Positions 51,701 through 61,399 of a stretch of 64,000 nt of DNA are shown one piece after another. This DNA comes from Theodoxus fluviatilis (Eukaryota; Mollusca; Gastropoda; Cycloneritida; Neritidae), in the NCBI GenBank assembly GCA_034096865.1, contig JAWQFJ010016987.1, forward strand, positions 2,501 to 66,500. Reading direction: 5' to 3'. A program made the position numbers and the translations under genes. A model generated the notes under the pieces. It had not been told where the DNA came from, did not search any database, and saw nothing but the letters and a program-made list of their open reading frames with translations. Position 1 is the first letter of the stretch. Every line of letters starts with the position of its first letter.

Positions 51701-54700
51701 ACGGGCCCATAACTTTACCCCCCAAAAATTGCGTTAGATTGTGAACAAACCATAACTTCAGTAATCTCATAAATGAGAAATAAACTTTGTTTTTCTCTGC
51801 TTAGTACTGATAAAAGTAATGTATAAGCAACAGGGCATTTCATTTTAGATGTTATTTGGGGTTTATGTGCCACTTTCCAAGTCTGTTCTTAACATAACAC
51901 ACAGCAGCTTCCTTACCCAGGGTGTTAGGTTATGAACAAACAGTAGTTGTTAAAAAATATATTTTCAATCAGAACTTTATTTTAATAAATGTTGCTAAAT
52001 GTCAAACAAATGTACTGACCTACCCAAATTCTCAAATGTATCTCTATTGTGGTTTATCAGTGGTTGTTCTTAACATAACACCATTGGATGATTAGCACTG
52101 AATGTGTAAAATTATGAACATCCTGAAAGTTCTTCAAAATGAAGACATGAATTTGACAAGTTCACAAGAACGTTCCAAGAAATAATTTATGAGGAAGGAA
52201 ATAGTTGCTGGGTATATTTATCCTTCAGTTTCAAAAATAAAGCATGTTTTCTTCGTACATAACAATAACTCCACGACTGTGACAATGTGTGTGTGTAATG
52301 TTGCGAACAAAATGCGTTTTCGGTAAAAACGCGCCAAGATCAGATCTGCCGATCCTGTGAGTTTTCTTTCATTTTGAACTTTGTCAAAAATCGCAAATCA
52401 AGTATACCTACCGAGTTTATGGTTAATTTATCATGGTTTGTATCCGTTTGCAACTCTTACACCCTGGGTCATCAATTATACTTACAGTCGACGTACGTTT
52501 TTCGATCAAAAGAACAGACACGATGGGTTTTCAGTTCCGAGAAGAAAGTGGTGCAAAGCTGAACAATCGATCTCGTATTTACCAACACTAACTATACACA
52601 AATAATGTTCACAACGTCAGATATTAGCTGTTTTCCCTCAAAACAAGGCACATTTGGCCGTACACAACGGAATATCACCTCAAACTTACCTTCGTTATTT
52701 GCCCCAGGCATATCCATTCTTCAACTGCACGCGATCCTCAATGATAGCGTGGGCACGTGACTGCGCAAGAATCGACATCCCGCAGAAAAAATATTTCCGC
52801 AACGTGATTTATTTGAAAATGTTCGAAACAAAATGGTAACACAATTTCTGCCACGATTGTTAAAATGTTGTTTTTTATGCGTAAAAACAAAAAATTTCGG
52901 ATTTTCGAATCAATAAACATGAAAAACAATTGCTGCGGCAGTTCTACCGATGATTGCGCAACGCATGACGGTGTCGTCTGCAAAACGTGAACGGTTTAAA
53001 ATTCGCAAGCAATTGTTACGCAAATAGTTGCGTACGGATTGCCCCCGTTTTGTTCCTCAAATTCATCATTCTGGGTTATGTTTTTTTGCCTTCCAGCAAG
53101 TTTGCTATGAAGAACAATGTCCCAAGTATAATCATGGTATAAAACGATCATTGAGATCGCTTTCTGTGTATGTGAATTTTTGCTTGAAAACTAACACTCG
53201 TGGAAAATGTAACACTCTCTCTGTTTTCCAACACCCGATTTTTCAAACAAAAACGCAAATAACTCAACATGCAGTATTTTTTATTGACACAAACATTACA
53301 TTGCCAGAAACATGAATCTATTCAGAATGCAGCAAAACAAGTTTGAAGCCTTTGTGAGGTCATGATTGAGTTTGAGAGACAAAGTTTCTGAGACAGGTAG
53401 CGAAATTGGCCCTCTGCTCACCTCCGTACTTTTGACCTCATGCAAAGACAAAAAACCAAAAACAAAAGAGAGAAAAATTGGCAGTAAATAATGGACTGCG
53501 TGCTGTTCCATCTTCCCTGCCCTTTGAGCAATCAGGGGAATCCCCTATTAAATATTATGTTTAAAAAAGCGTTCTCAGCAAAAGAGAAAATTGACTTGTG
53601 TACAATCTGGCCTCCTCTACAACAAAAATGTAAAATAAAATTTAAGTTTCAGGCCAACCTACTGATCCACCTTTTTGTTAACCATGTTACCATAACGACA
53701 ACTTTTTTTGTTTTGGTGCCTTACTAATCCACATTGAAGTGATTCTCCATCCCCACAAGTCTCATTGATTTCTTGTCAAATGACAGTTGCAAAATTTAAC
53801 ACATTTGTTGATTTTATATATTAAACTTTCACTAATTTTAATACACAGAATACATGTCTGAGCAGACTATGCTCAAGTAACACCAGTGCATGAATCAAGA
53901 TCTATGAATTACATGTAAGCTCCTGCAACGTATATATATATATATATATATATACATTTGGGGAAATAACTTCTATTAGTACTGTTTGCAATTACACACA
54001 TTTACTGATTATAAAATTTGTACTAAATTTGTCAAATCTTGAAATCTGATATAGATTCTGAACTTGCTTCAAGAATTAAAACTAGATCATTTTTTAAAAT
54101 GGCCCTTCACTTGACAAAGATATACTCACCTTGATGGCATAGCTGCTTTTAATTTTGTCAGTGGTCGTCTCAAACTCTGTGAGCTGTCCTAATACAATGG
54201 CATACCTACAAGAAAATGCACCCTAATGATAAAAAAGTACATGTCTGCATATTATCAGACAAGAAAAACTGTTCATACACATCTATTTGTATATAAAAAA
54301 AACACTAACTCAAAAGATATTCAATTTACACAATCACATAACATAAAGTATTAGAGTGATGAGGGGCTCTAAAATTTTGGGAACCTATTTAGAATGTTTC
54401 TTTATCAACATGTTTACCAGCATTTGTGCTCTTAGCATTAATAATATGTTGTGTTTTTGGTAAATATTATCTACACTGTGATAAAAACTTGCTGAGCGCT
54501 TCCAATTTCTTTAGGATGCTCATAAAAGCAGTGATAATGAATTATGATGAATGAGGAGGAGGGGAAGGGGGAGGGGGAGATGGAGGAGGAGGACATTGAA
54601 GGGGGGGGGGGAGGAGGAGGAATAGGAGGAGGAGGAGGAGGAGGAGGAGGAGGAGGAGGAGGAGGAGGAGGAGGAGGAGGAGGAGGAGGAGGAGGAGGAG

Positions 54701-57700
54701 GAGGAGGAGGAGGAGGAGGAGGAGGAGGAGGAGGAGGAGGAGGAGGAGGAGGAGGAGGAGGAGGAGATGGAGATGATGATGATAACGATGATGGCAAGGA
54801 AAGGGAATTGAAAATGCAATAGCAGGAGGAGGTGGAGGAAAAAGAAGGAAGACAGATGAGAGAGGCAGACAGGCAGCAGAAGCAGGAGCAGGTGGAGCAG
54901 GAAGGAAGTAGAGAACGAGGAGTAAGAGCAGCACAGGAGCTGGAAGTGGGTGAGGAGGAAGACAAGAAGGCAAAACAAAGCAAGACTACAGATATCTCAG
55001 AGAGAGGCCTCCATCTGGCTCACCACTTATGGCACTCTGCAGAGTCCTCCCCTAGGGACACTGCTGAAGAAGCGAACTCCTTGGCTTCGTACAACAGCTG
55101 GCGTCGCCTCTCAGTGTGGTTCTGCAGGCCCACCATGTCTCCCAGCTGCACTGTGGCTTTCACCAGTCGACAGTAGTACTCAGGGTCTGTCAAGTACTGT
55201 CAAGAAAACGGCCCTGAACAGCTCCACCCATTAATGTCACCAGAACATTTCTCCACTGTACAAAAAAAAAATTAAAGACACCCACAGCACTGGAAATGGT
55301 GTGTGATACAGAGGGCAAAAGAGGGAAGAGTTTTTTGAATCTAGACAACTTACAACTGATCATTGTACACTTAAACACTTTGTCAAATTCAGACATGAAT
55401 GCATAAATGCAATATGATTTGCCTAGGATGCTTCCATACAAATTAACTACAAAACAACACCATTTGATACTGGTTATTCAAACAAGTTGGCTTAGTAACA
55501 GACAGGGGATTTGGCTGATAAGCCAATCAGATGCTTTCTACTGAGCTGTTATGGCACACATGCCCGGATATAAAGCTCTACCTCAAGTCGTGGTTGCTGT
55601 CAAGTTTCCAAATGCTGAGGGCAACAGGAGAAATGCATTAATGAAAACATACCAATAAAATTCAGTCTGAAACACTTAAGAGTCATGGACTTTGCCATTC
55701 AAGCATCACTTCACCACATTTTCTGCATCAGTGTCCATTATTGTAAGGAGTTCATTCGGTAGAAGTTGTCTTACCTGCAGCATAGACTTTTCAAACATTC
55801 TATTTGCAAGGAACTCCTTCATGTTGAGCAACTTACTGCCTTCTCAAGATTGCAAATGAGCTTGTGCAGAACAAACTTAACAATATATGATTAAATCAAG
55901 GTTGATCATTTTCACAACAAGTGAACACCAAGTGGAGTTTACAAAAGAGCTATGCTGTTGCCATGGAATTTTTTAAAATGAGGAATAAGATTAATATCGC
56001 CAAAGGCTCTGTTCAATAAAGCCTGCCTTGCCCCATTTTGTTAATGAAAGAACATCATCATCATCATCATCATCACCACCGTTATAATTGTTTGTTGTTG
56101 TTGTTATTATTATCATCATCATTATCAGCAAATTTCATCAGCAAAATCCCTTACAATTTAAATTGCTAAATGGTACATTGTTCCCAAGACAAACTTTGCT
56201 CTCCAAACATAAGATTAATTTCATATCTGCTTTTAAGTATATGCTCCAGAATCTATAATCAGATCGGTAACATTTTTCACTTGAAAAGCTTAGCATGGTG
56301 TAGATCTGATTTAAAGTTCCTGCAACGTTCACCACAAGAACATCAGTTTGGTTGTCCAGACAATGAAAGCCACCTTGGACCGATGAGACAGGAGGAACTG
56401 GTGGATGGTTTCTGGGCTGGTGCCATTGTCAAACATGCGGTCTGCTGCAGCCAGCACATCCTCGTCATCCTTCCAGCGAGGTGAAATTTCTGTCTCACTG
56501 CTGAAAAACAAGAAGTAAAACTAAAAGTAAAACGAACTCTAAATACTGCTGAATTCTTTTTGTCCTTTCACTGAATGGGATGGGCATAGAAAAAAAATAG
56601 CTGTGTACATTTTTTGTGAAATGTGATCCAATTCCAAGGCTTGCTAAAGTTTCAAGACAGAAATTCATTCAAACAGATTCAGGTTTGTAACCAGTTCTCT
56701 CTTACACCCTAATAAATCCTTTATCATTTCCATCACCGCTTGCTACAACCAAAACTCTCAGAGGACCATGTAGTACCAAGTGATACTGTCATCAGATGAG
56801 AGTAATTAATTCTTGATCACATATTTTAAACTAAAAAGAAAGAACTCTTCAATACGTGCAGTCACATACATGTACTCTCACCACAAACCCCCACCCCACC
56901 CCCATACACACACAGGGTGTGAAAAAGGAGCACTTTGATATAGTTTGAAAAGCTGTCAAGTGGCATTTTGCATTTGTTGCAAAGGGCTGTTAGATTGGGT
57001 GCCTGTTTAAAAAGCAAGGAGGCAATTCCTAACAGTGCAGGTTATTGGGCAGAAAACAAACTCATAACCTCTCACTTAACACCCCAGTACTAATTATTCA
57101 GAGCACTTGTCATTAGAGATACTTTAAGATAAACATATTGAAGCCATCTAACCCAAATGATCAAATATTAAAAGTTTCCCACATGTATACTCATTCTCAA
57201 AGCAACAATTCTAAAATCAAAAGCTTCAACATGCACACACATGGAACAAATCATTGAAGAACATTTATCTAATTGATGTGACAACATAAGTTCCTGAAAG
57301 AAGTGCTAAAGTTCAAAGACAGCTTTCATGTGGCATCAGGGACATGCTTTACATCAGTTCTGAAGAGGATGTGAGCACAAATCATTGAAACAGAAGGCAC
57401 TGCAAGAATAGCAATGGCTAATGATTCAGTAGCACAAGGAAAGCTGAGCATGTAAACACACATCTTTGTATATGAATCAAATGAAGAAGCACAACATTCA
57501 TTTTTCAACAAGTAAAAAAGATTCAAAGCAGCTGAGCTCTCAGCACTTACAGTAGGGGCTTTCCTGATGCTTGCAATGGAAACAAGCAATGAAGAGACTA
57601 ACTTATCAAATTAACAAGCCCAGGTTTACTCTGCACCACTATTTGGTGAGGAAAGTGTTATCTACAATGCTGACCCTTGTGTCACCTTTATCAGTGGCCA

Positions 57701-58144
57701 TGTTCGGTGCCGAGAGAGTGGGGGTATGACAGACCTGCAGGTCTCACTGTGCATGGTAAGATGACAAAGATGACAGAAATAACATGGACTTCAACAACGA
57801 CTAATGCAAGGGGGGTGGGGTGGGAGTGGGTGGAGGGGAGTGGGAGTGGGTGGAGGAGGTGGAGAGGGGGAGGTGGAGAGGGGAAGGGGGAGAGGGGGAG
57901 GGGGAGAGGAGGGGGGGGGGGGGAGAGAGGAAGAGGAGGGGCGGGGGGGGGGGGGGGGGAATCTTTTTCATTTGGCTTTGGAGGGGATTTTCTTATTAAC
58001 CAATGCCTATATTGTTCCATGCCTTTAACTAAGGACCTGGAGGTTTTAAAAATGTTTCACTAATAAAAATGTAGGTTTCTAATCAGTCTACAGATAACAG
58101 CATCAACAATGCAACAATTCAAAAACATATCACACACACACATG

Positions 58145-58206
<62 letters not shown>

Positions 58207-59601
58207 TATACTGACTGCATGATCATGATCTAGAGATAACTGTTATGTTATCTTGAGCCATTAGCATGTAAGTTTCACTTAACTTTGTTCTGCATGGAGG
58301 AATTCATGCAGTATCGAGTTTGAACTAAAGAAATATAATTTTAAAGCATAAAACATCCATGGATAAGCCCCTTATACTAGTCATTCCGCTGATCAAATTT
58401 TAACTAAGAATACAATGTAAAGACATGGGGAATGGAAGAAAGACCTCTGAAACATGATTGAGGAAGTTCAGAAGCTGAAACACAGGATAAAATTATTTCA
58501 AAATGACAGTGAAAAGGTTGGGAGAAAAAGAATTATAAAAAAAGAAGATAAACTAGTACTTACAAAGGAGTTTATTAGCAGACTGACAGTAGACAAGCAT
58601 TGCAATTCATTCATGCACTTAAAAAACTACACCTCAACAGAATGCATATGCTGCATTACTTGGCTATTGTCAAAACTGTAAATCTAAACTTGTCTAATAC
58701 AGCAATTATTCAGTCAGCTCTAGTTTGCACAATCCTCTTCATCCACCCTACCCATCCCCTCCTCTACACCATGACTTCCACAAGAAGGGAGATATTTCTA
58801 TGTGGCATCTATTTTCTCTGTCTAGAAAATCCATCTGGCCCAGATAATTTGTATAGATCTGCATGAAGAGGTTCCTTCCTACTTGCTCCTCTATCTAACG
58901 AAGATTTTGACGGTTATCATGGCTGCCCTTTGGGACAAATCTGGAGGGTTTGCAGCACGTTGGTGGTGCTAGTTACAACTCGAAGTAAGGTTCATCTAAT
59001 CTGTGCATGGTTAAGATGTTTACCGCACTTATCTCCACACCCACTAATTAACAGATCTTGACAAATAATGATCCTGATATGCATTTTGACAATCGTCTGC
59101 TTTTCTGTTTCGGGTGATGTGCATTCGACTAGTTAGGAGGACTCGCAGAAAACCCAGCTCACGAATGAACTCAGTAGGCGGTATCACCTATGGCTAAGTA
59201 CACGACCAAACTCCAAAGTGCAACAGCTTCACGCGGTGCCGGAAAAACATTCAGCGTGTGTAAGCACTGGGCTTGTGAGTTGTGTCCCTGTCAGGGCGCT
59301 CAACGGCAAGGATAATAAATGAACCTCACCCTGCAATTGCATCCTGGAAAATATCTTCGTCATCGTCTCCGCTGCTGGGTGCGATTGTCGAATAGCCGCT
59401 ACGAGGTCTTCGTCGACGTCGTAGTTGAGATTTGAGGTCCTCAACTTCTTCTCGAAGGTTAGTTACAGCAGCAACAAGTTTTCTCAGCTCTCGCGAAACG
59501 CATCGAAGTCGATAGTACAACAATGCAACTCCAGTGCCTACCAAAAGACCTGCACCCAAACCAGTGACAAGAACAATATATGATCGCGTCGTGGGCGGCA
59601 T
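41624..59601 (-). CDS. RMDN3: RMDN3 (PTPIP51)-type regulator of microtubule dynamics homologue, complete
   Basis: Nine coding exons: 59601-59330, 56500-56374, 55196-55024, 54205-54130, 47046-46969, 46237-46139, 45396-45343, 44635-44555, 41674-41624. They total 1011 nt, 336 residues and a stop, with every phase closing. Residues 8-30 are a membrane segment (GLGAGLLVGTGVALLYY) and 36-60 a short coiled coil, followed by five Arg. IFQDAIA at 84-90, after acidic residues, resembles the FFAT motif that binds VAP. The TPR-like region follows, with YYCRLVKA, AVSLGEDSAECHKWYAIVLG, EHIEKALKINPAES, LGRWCYS, LTWLERQAAAAFF and TATVKEALGHF, collinear with vertebrate RMDN2/3. The family anchors in the outer mitochondrial membrane and tethers it to ER. 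MPPTT at 59601 is chosen because the membrane segment begins at once, as in vertebrates. An in-frame ATG at 59787 would add 62 residues. The 336-residue length is shorter than human RMDN3 (470). Confidence 0.94.
41732..41790. repeat. (CA)n microsatellite
   Basis: CA repeat with one ACCACA interruption, in the last RMDN3 intron 58 bp upstream (minus strand) of the terminal exon. A C10/A10 homopolymer pair follows at about 41807. Confidence 0.95.
43177..43240. repeat. (GA)n microsatellite
   Basis: GA repeat with one ATA interruption in the last RMDN3 intron. Confidence 0.95.
43552..43866. repeat. long compound (GA)n microsatellite
   Basis: About 310 bp of GA with GTGA and GACA interruptions. 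It gives spurious Glu/Arg and Leu/Ser frames. Confidence 0.95.
44118..44411. repeat. G homopolymer (44118-44136) and (GGGT)n/(GGT)n (about 44361-44411)
   Basis: The G run is followed by GTAACC, as in the GTTGTGGTTATGGTAACC repeat family. The second tract is GGTGGGTG then GGT repeats, followed by GAT-rich sequence up to the exon at 44555. Confidence 0.85.
45664..45715. repeat. C homopolymer of about 51 bases
   Basis: An uninterrupted C run between AATCAG and AACTAG, in an RMDN3 intron. Confidence 0.9.
47775..47994. repeat. 110-bp direct duplication
   Basis: CAGAGCATGAAAGGAGATAA ... TAGGCCCCCAC is repeated at 47885 with only two or three differences. It abuts the left end of the transposon complex at 48004. 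Confidence 0.9.
50127..52717 (-). CDS. candidate exons of an unrecognised gene inside the transposon
   Basis: Two minus-strand exons join in frame: 50554-50473 (acceptor GTTGCAG, donor GTAAGT) and 50300-50127 (acceptor TTTACAG, ending in a stop). They encode TVKNGDFVQATVYAESG, SKQFVGCVKRLRPDKGG, VEISFLKKLGGSYQFPD, then DICCVLDAHVDRRGHYTFNI. The pattern (FVG.V, EVSFL.K..GS..F, DI...L) resembles a small beta-rich C-terminal module seen in many uncharacterised, often transposon-linked, invertebrate proteins. A candidate first exon lies at 52717-52690 (MDMPGANNE, then GTAAGT). Its phase does not join directly to 50554, so at least one exon is missing or the link is wrong. I do not assign a function. 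Confidence 0.45.
50679..51365. repeat. 308-bp tandem duplication (379-bp period)
   Basis: 50679-50986 and 51058-51365 look identical base for base. Each carries two forward and one reverse copy of the 17-bp motif. The same 76-codon plus-strand frame occurs in both, but it has no coding signature. Confidence 0.92.
51474..51707. mobile_element. complete 234-bp MITE with TIRs and CAT target duplication
   Basis: The left end GGCCCGTATTCACAACGGCG and the right end CGCCGTTGTGAATACGGGCC are exact inverted repeats. CAT flanks both sides (51471-51473 and 51708-51710). A 3-bp duplication and these termini suggest a PIF/Harbinger-type MITE. A partial relative lies at 24786-24895. Confidence 0.88.
53932..53954. 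repeat. (AT)n microsatellite
   Basis: A pure TA run in an RMDN3 intron. Confidence 0.9.
54553..54768. repeat. (GGA)n trinucleotide array of about 200 bp
   Basis: About 50 GGA units, almost uninterrupted from about 54610. Poly-Gly, poly-Pro, poly-Ser or poly-Leu frames across it are artefacts. It lies in the RMDN3 intron between the exons at 55196-55024 and 54205-54130. Confidence 0.95.
56501..57809. other. RMDN3 intron 1, 3' part
   Basis: No exon or repeat family was recognised. The phases of exons 1 and 2 join directly, so no exon is required here. Confidence 0.5.
57810..57960. repeat. G-rich tract (GGAGTGGGAGTGGGTGGAGG, GGGGGA, G runs)
   Basis: Dense G3+ runs over 150 bp in RMDN3 intron 1, with strong G-quadruplex potential on the plus strand. 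Confidence 0.9.
58131..58202. repeat. (CA)n microsatellite
   Basis: CA repeat with one ATGCATA interruption. Confidence 0.95.
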
Positions 59602-60213
59602 CACATTGTCTGCACTATCCGGTGATTCTACCAGAGTGCACGAGGTGCACTTAATGTAGCGGGCTAAATCTGCAGGTACGAGAGCTGTCTTGTCTCCCCC
59701 TAACGCGGGTAGTGCCACGGCTGACACGCATGCGTTGCGGCCCATAGCGCGATTGCAAGCTAAAAATACTTCTGCATGGCGTAGCAACCAAGGGAAGTAA
59801 CTGTTAAAAAATTGTCCTTACTGGTAGAAGGTCATCATTTGCAGAACCTGGCAAATATTTTGTATTTTAAAAATTGCCCTATATTTTTTTCTATATCGCA
59901 TATCACATATCTTCGACTTAACATCTCTTGGTTTTATGAAACTGCCAAGAACTATTACCTTCAGCCAAGGCCCAGCTCTTCTGTGATGTAGCAAGGGAAG
60001 GAACTCCGTATTATGGATGTCCGTGAAAAACAATCGCGAGTCACAAACTGCATGTGCACATCTGGGATGGTTCACTGAGAAGGGAGAGCACGTCATTTGC
60101 CGCTACGTAGCACCACCATTGTTTTCAGCGACGCACGTTTTGGAGCTTTGACGAAAAACGAAGTTCTTTGATCACATCCTGTCACCTGACTAATATAATT
60201 ACTGGCATTAGAA
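59602..60213. promoter_or_regulatory. bidirectional promoter region between RMDN3 and GCHFR
   Basis: The two start codons face away from each other across 612 bp. Both 5' UTRs and any shared promoter must lie here unless there are upstream non-coding exons. Base composition is mixed and no TATA box stands out for either gene. Confidence 0.6.
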
Positions 60214-61399
60214 ATGCCTGTCGTATTCGTCAGCACTCAGATTCGTTTGGTAGGTACGAGTGATGGTGGCAGCTGTTTTTCTCCTGTAAGTGATTCCTTA
60301 AGAACGCTTTGTTTCTTGCACTCACATCATAGAGTGCGACAGGATGTGTGTTTGGGTAGTATGAACTGTAATGCCCTTCTGAATGGTGTGATGCCTGATA
60401 AGCTAATGATTATTACTATTAGCAGCCTGTTTTGCGCCGTGCGATAAGAAGGCAAAGTGAAAGAAAAATGAAAAAAGGGATATTAATTTAAGGGCGAGTT
60501 AATGTAAGTGTCCAGAGCAGTGTATCTGGAGACATTCTTTATTTAAATTGATACATTACCAAAGAGTAAGATTACCTGTCTTTGCCAAGGGGTATTCAAA
60601 CCAGGCCTGGAACTTGTTCTGTAAGTGCAGCTTGTACCTGTCACATTAACTACATCAATGAGAAAACAATATGCCTGGTTTCGTTGCTAGGAGTATTCCC
60701 ATAGTTTGATTTTCAGGGAGGAAACTCGCTTTCCTCTTTTATCTCAACACCCCTCAGACCAATGGAAAAATTAAATTATGTTGCATAATTGCAGCATTTC
60801 ATTCAATCCTTTTCACATTGTTTACTAGTTTAAGTTCAACTCCAGGCCATTTCCCACCTGTACTCTTGCCCAACTGTTACATATGTGTAGGTTTAGGATC
60901 TAGAAGGAAGTAACCTGCTACTTCCTGAAATGTTTGATTTGTTTGGTATAAATTGCCATGTTTCAGATCATATGCTGACTCAGTGCATTTGATTCAGGTG
61001 AACTGTAGCATGAATTTCAAATGGTTGAAAACTCGCATTTCATCTTCTGATGAATGTTGAGATCAAGAGACAATTTAGACTTGTTCAGTTGTTGTTGACT
61101 TTAGCCAATGATCACCCTAGATAAACAGCTTTGGTGGCATGGAAACACATTTTTCACCACCTTTATTGTACTAACTTGAGGTGCTGGAAGTGAAAATTTA
61201 TTTGGAAACCCAGTACTCATTCAGGAGTGCTAAGGAATCATGCTAGACACCGAAGTGCAGTGTGCATGAGGAGCATACTGACTGTAGGTGGTTCTTGGTT
61301 GCAGGAGGTGGGACCCACGACTGTTGGAGATGAGTGGAGTGATCCAGATCTGATGGCCTACCTGGGCGCCAAGCTCTACAAACAGCTGGGCAACAACTT
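60214..61399 (+). CDS. GCHFR: GCHFR (GTP cyclohydrolase I feedback regulatory protein), first two coding exons, partial
   Basis: Exon 1 is 60214-60249 (MPVVFVSTQIRL, donor GTAGGT). Exon 2 is 61305-61399 (acceptor TTGGTTGCAG, EVGPTTVGDEWSDPDLMAYL, GAKLYKQLGNN plus two bases, donor GTAAGT). STQIR, VGPT.VGDE.SDP.LM..LGA and LGNN match the N-terminal half of GCHFR without gaps. The family protein is about 84 residues and binds GTP cyclohydrolase I. It mediates inhibition by tetrahydrobiopterin and stimulation by phenylalanine, so it sets cofactor supply for aromatic amino acid hydroxylases and nitric oxide synthase. The remaining half (about 40 residues) was not found up to 64000 and should be in an exon to the right. 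Confidence 0.94.

Larger units (their letters stand above)
48258..52620. repeat. dispersed 17-bp motif TGTTCACAACATWACAC, about 17-20 copies in both orientations
   Basis: Forward copies start at 48258, 48435, 48788, 48962, 48984, 50712, 50890, 51091, 51269, 51884, 52065 and 52606 (partial). Reverse copies start at 50937, 51316, 51731, 51922, 52104 and 52293. In the right half they form inverted pairs with start-to-start spacing of 38-47 bp. I found none outside the TIRs of the 5.36-kb element. Confidence 0.85.
48081..53437. mobile_element. 5.36-kb DNA transposon-like element with 26-bp perfect TIRs
   Basis: The sequence at 48081-48106 (starting GGTCAAAAGTACGGAGG) is the exact reverse complement of 53412-53437. 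CAT lies just outside both ends (48078-48080 and 53439-53441), compatible with a 3-bp target duplication. Inside are many copies of a 17-bp motif, a 308-bp internal duplication, a MITE insertion, and minus-strand splice-bounded exons of an unrecognised gene. I see no transposase domain, so it may be non-autonomous. It lies in the RMDN3 intron between exons 4 and 5. Confidence 0.82.
48004..53702. mobile_element. GTTGTGGTTATGGTAACC repeat family, copy 3, split by a 5.36-kb insertion
   Basis: The left terminus GTTGTGGTTACGGTAAC (48004-48020) and the right terminus GTTACCATAACGACAAC (53686-53702) are inverted repeats matching at 15 of 17 positions. Removing 48081-53437 rejoins blocks known from the other copies (TACTGCTGACCCTAACCACT on the left, CCATCTTCCCTGCCCTTTGA on the right). 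About 345 bp of host repeat remain, so the larger element sits inside it. Confidence 0.75.

Noticed and set aside
54471..54983. Poly-Pro, poly-Ser, poly-Leu and poly-Gly frames of 90-170 residues
   Set aside because: All come from the GGA trinucleotide array, which is open in every frame.
59602..59787. 62-residue N-terminal extension of RMDN3 from the ATG at 59787
   Set aside because: Vertebrate RMDN2/3 begin almost directly with the membrane segment. The extension has no similarity and probably lies in the 5' UTR, though it is open and cannot be fully excluded.
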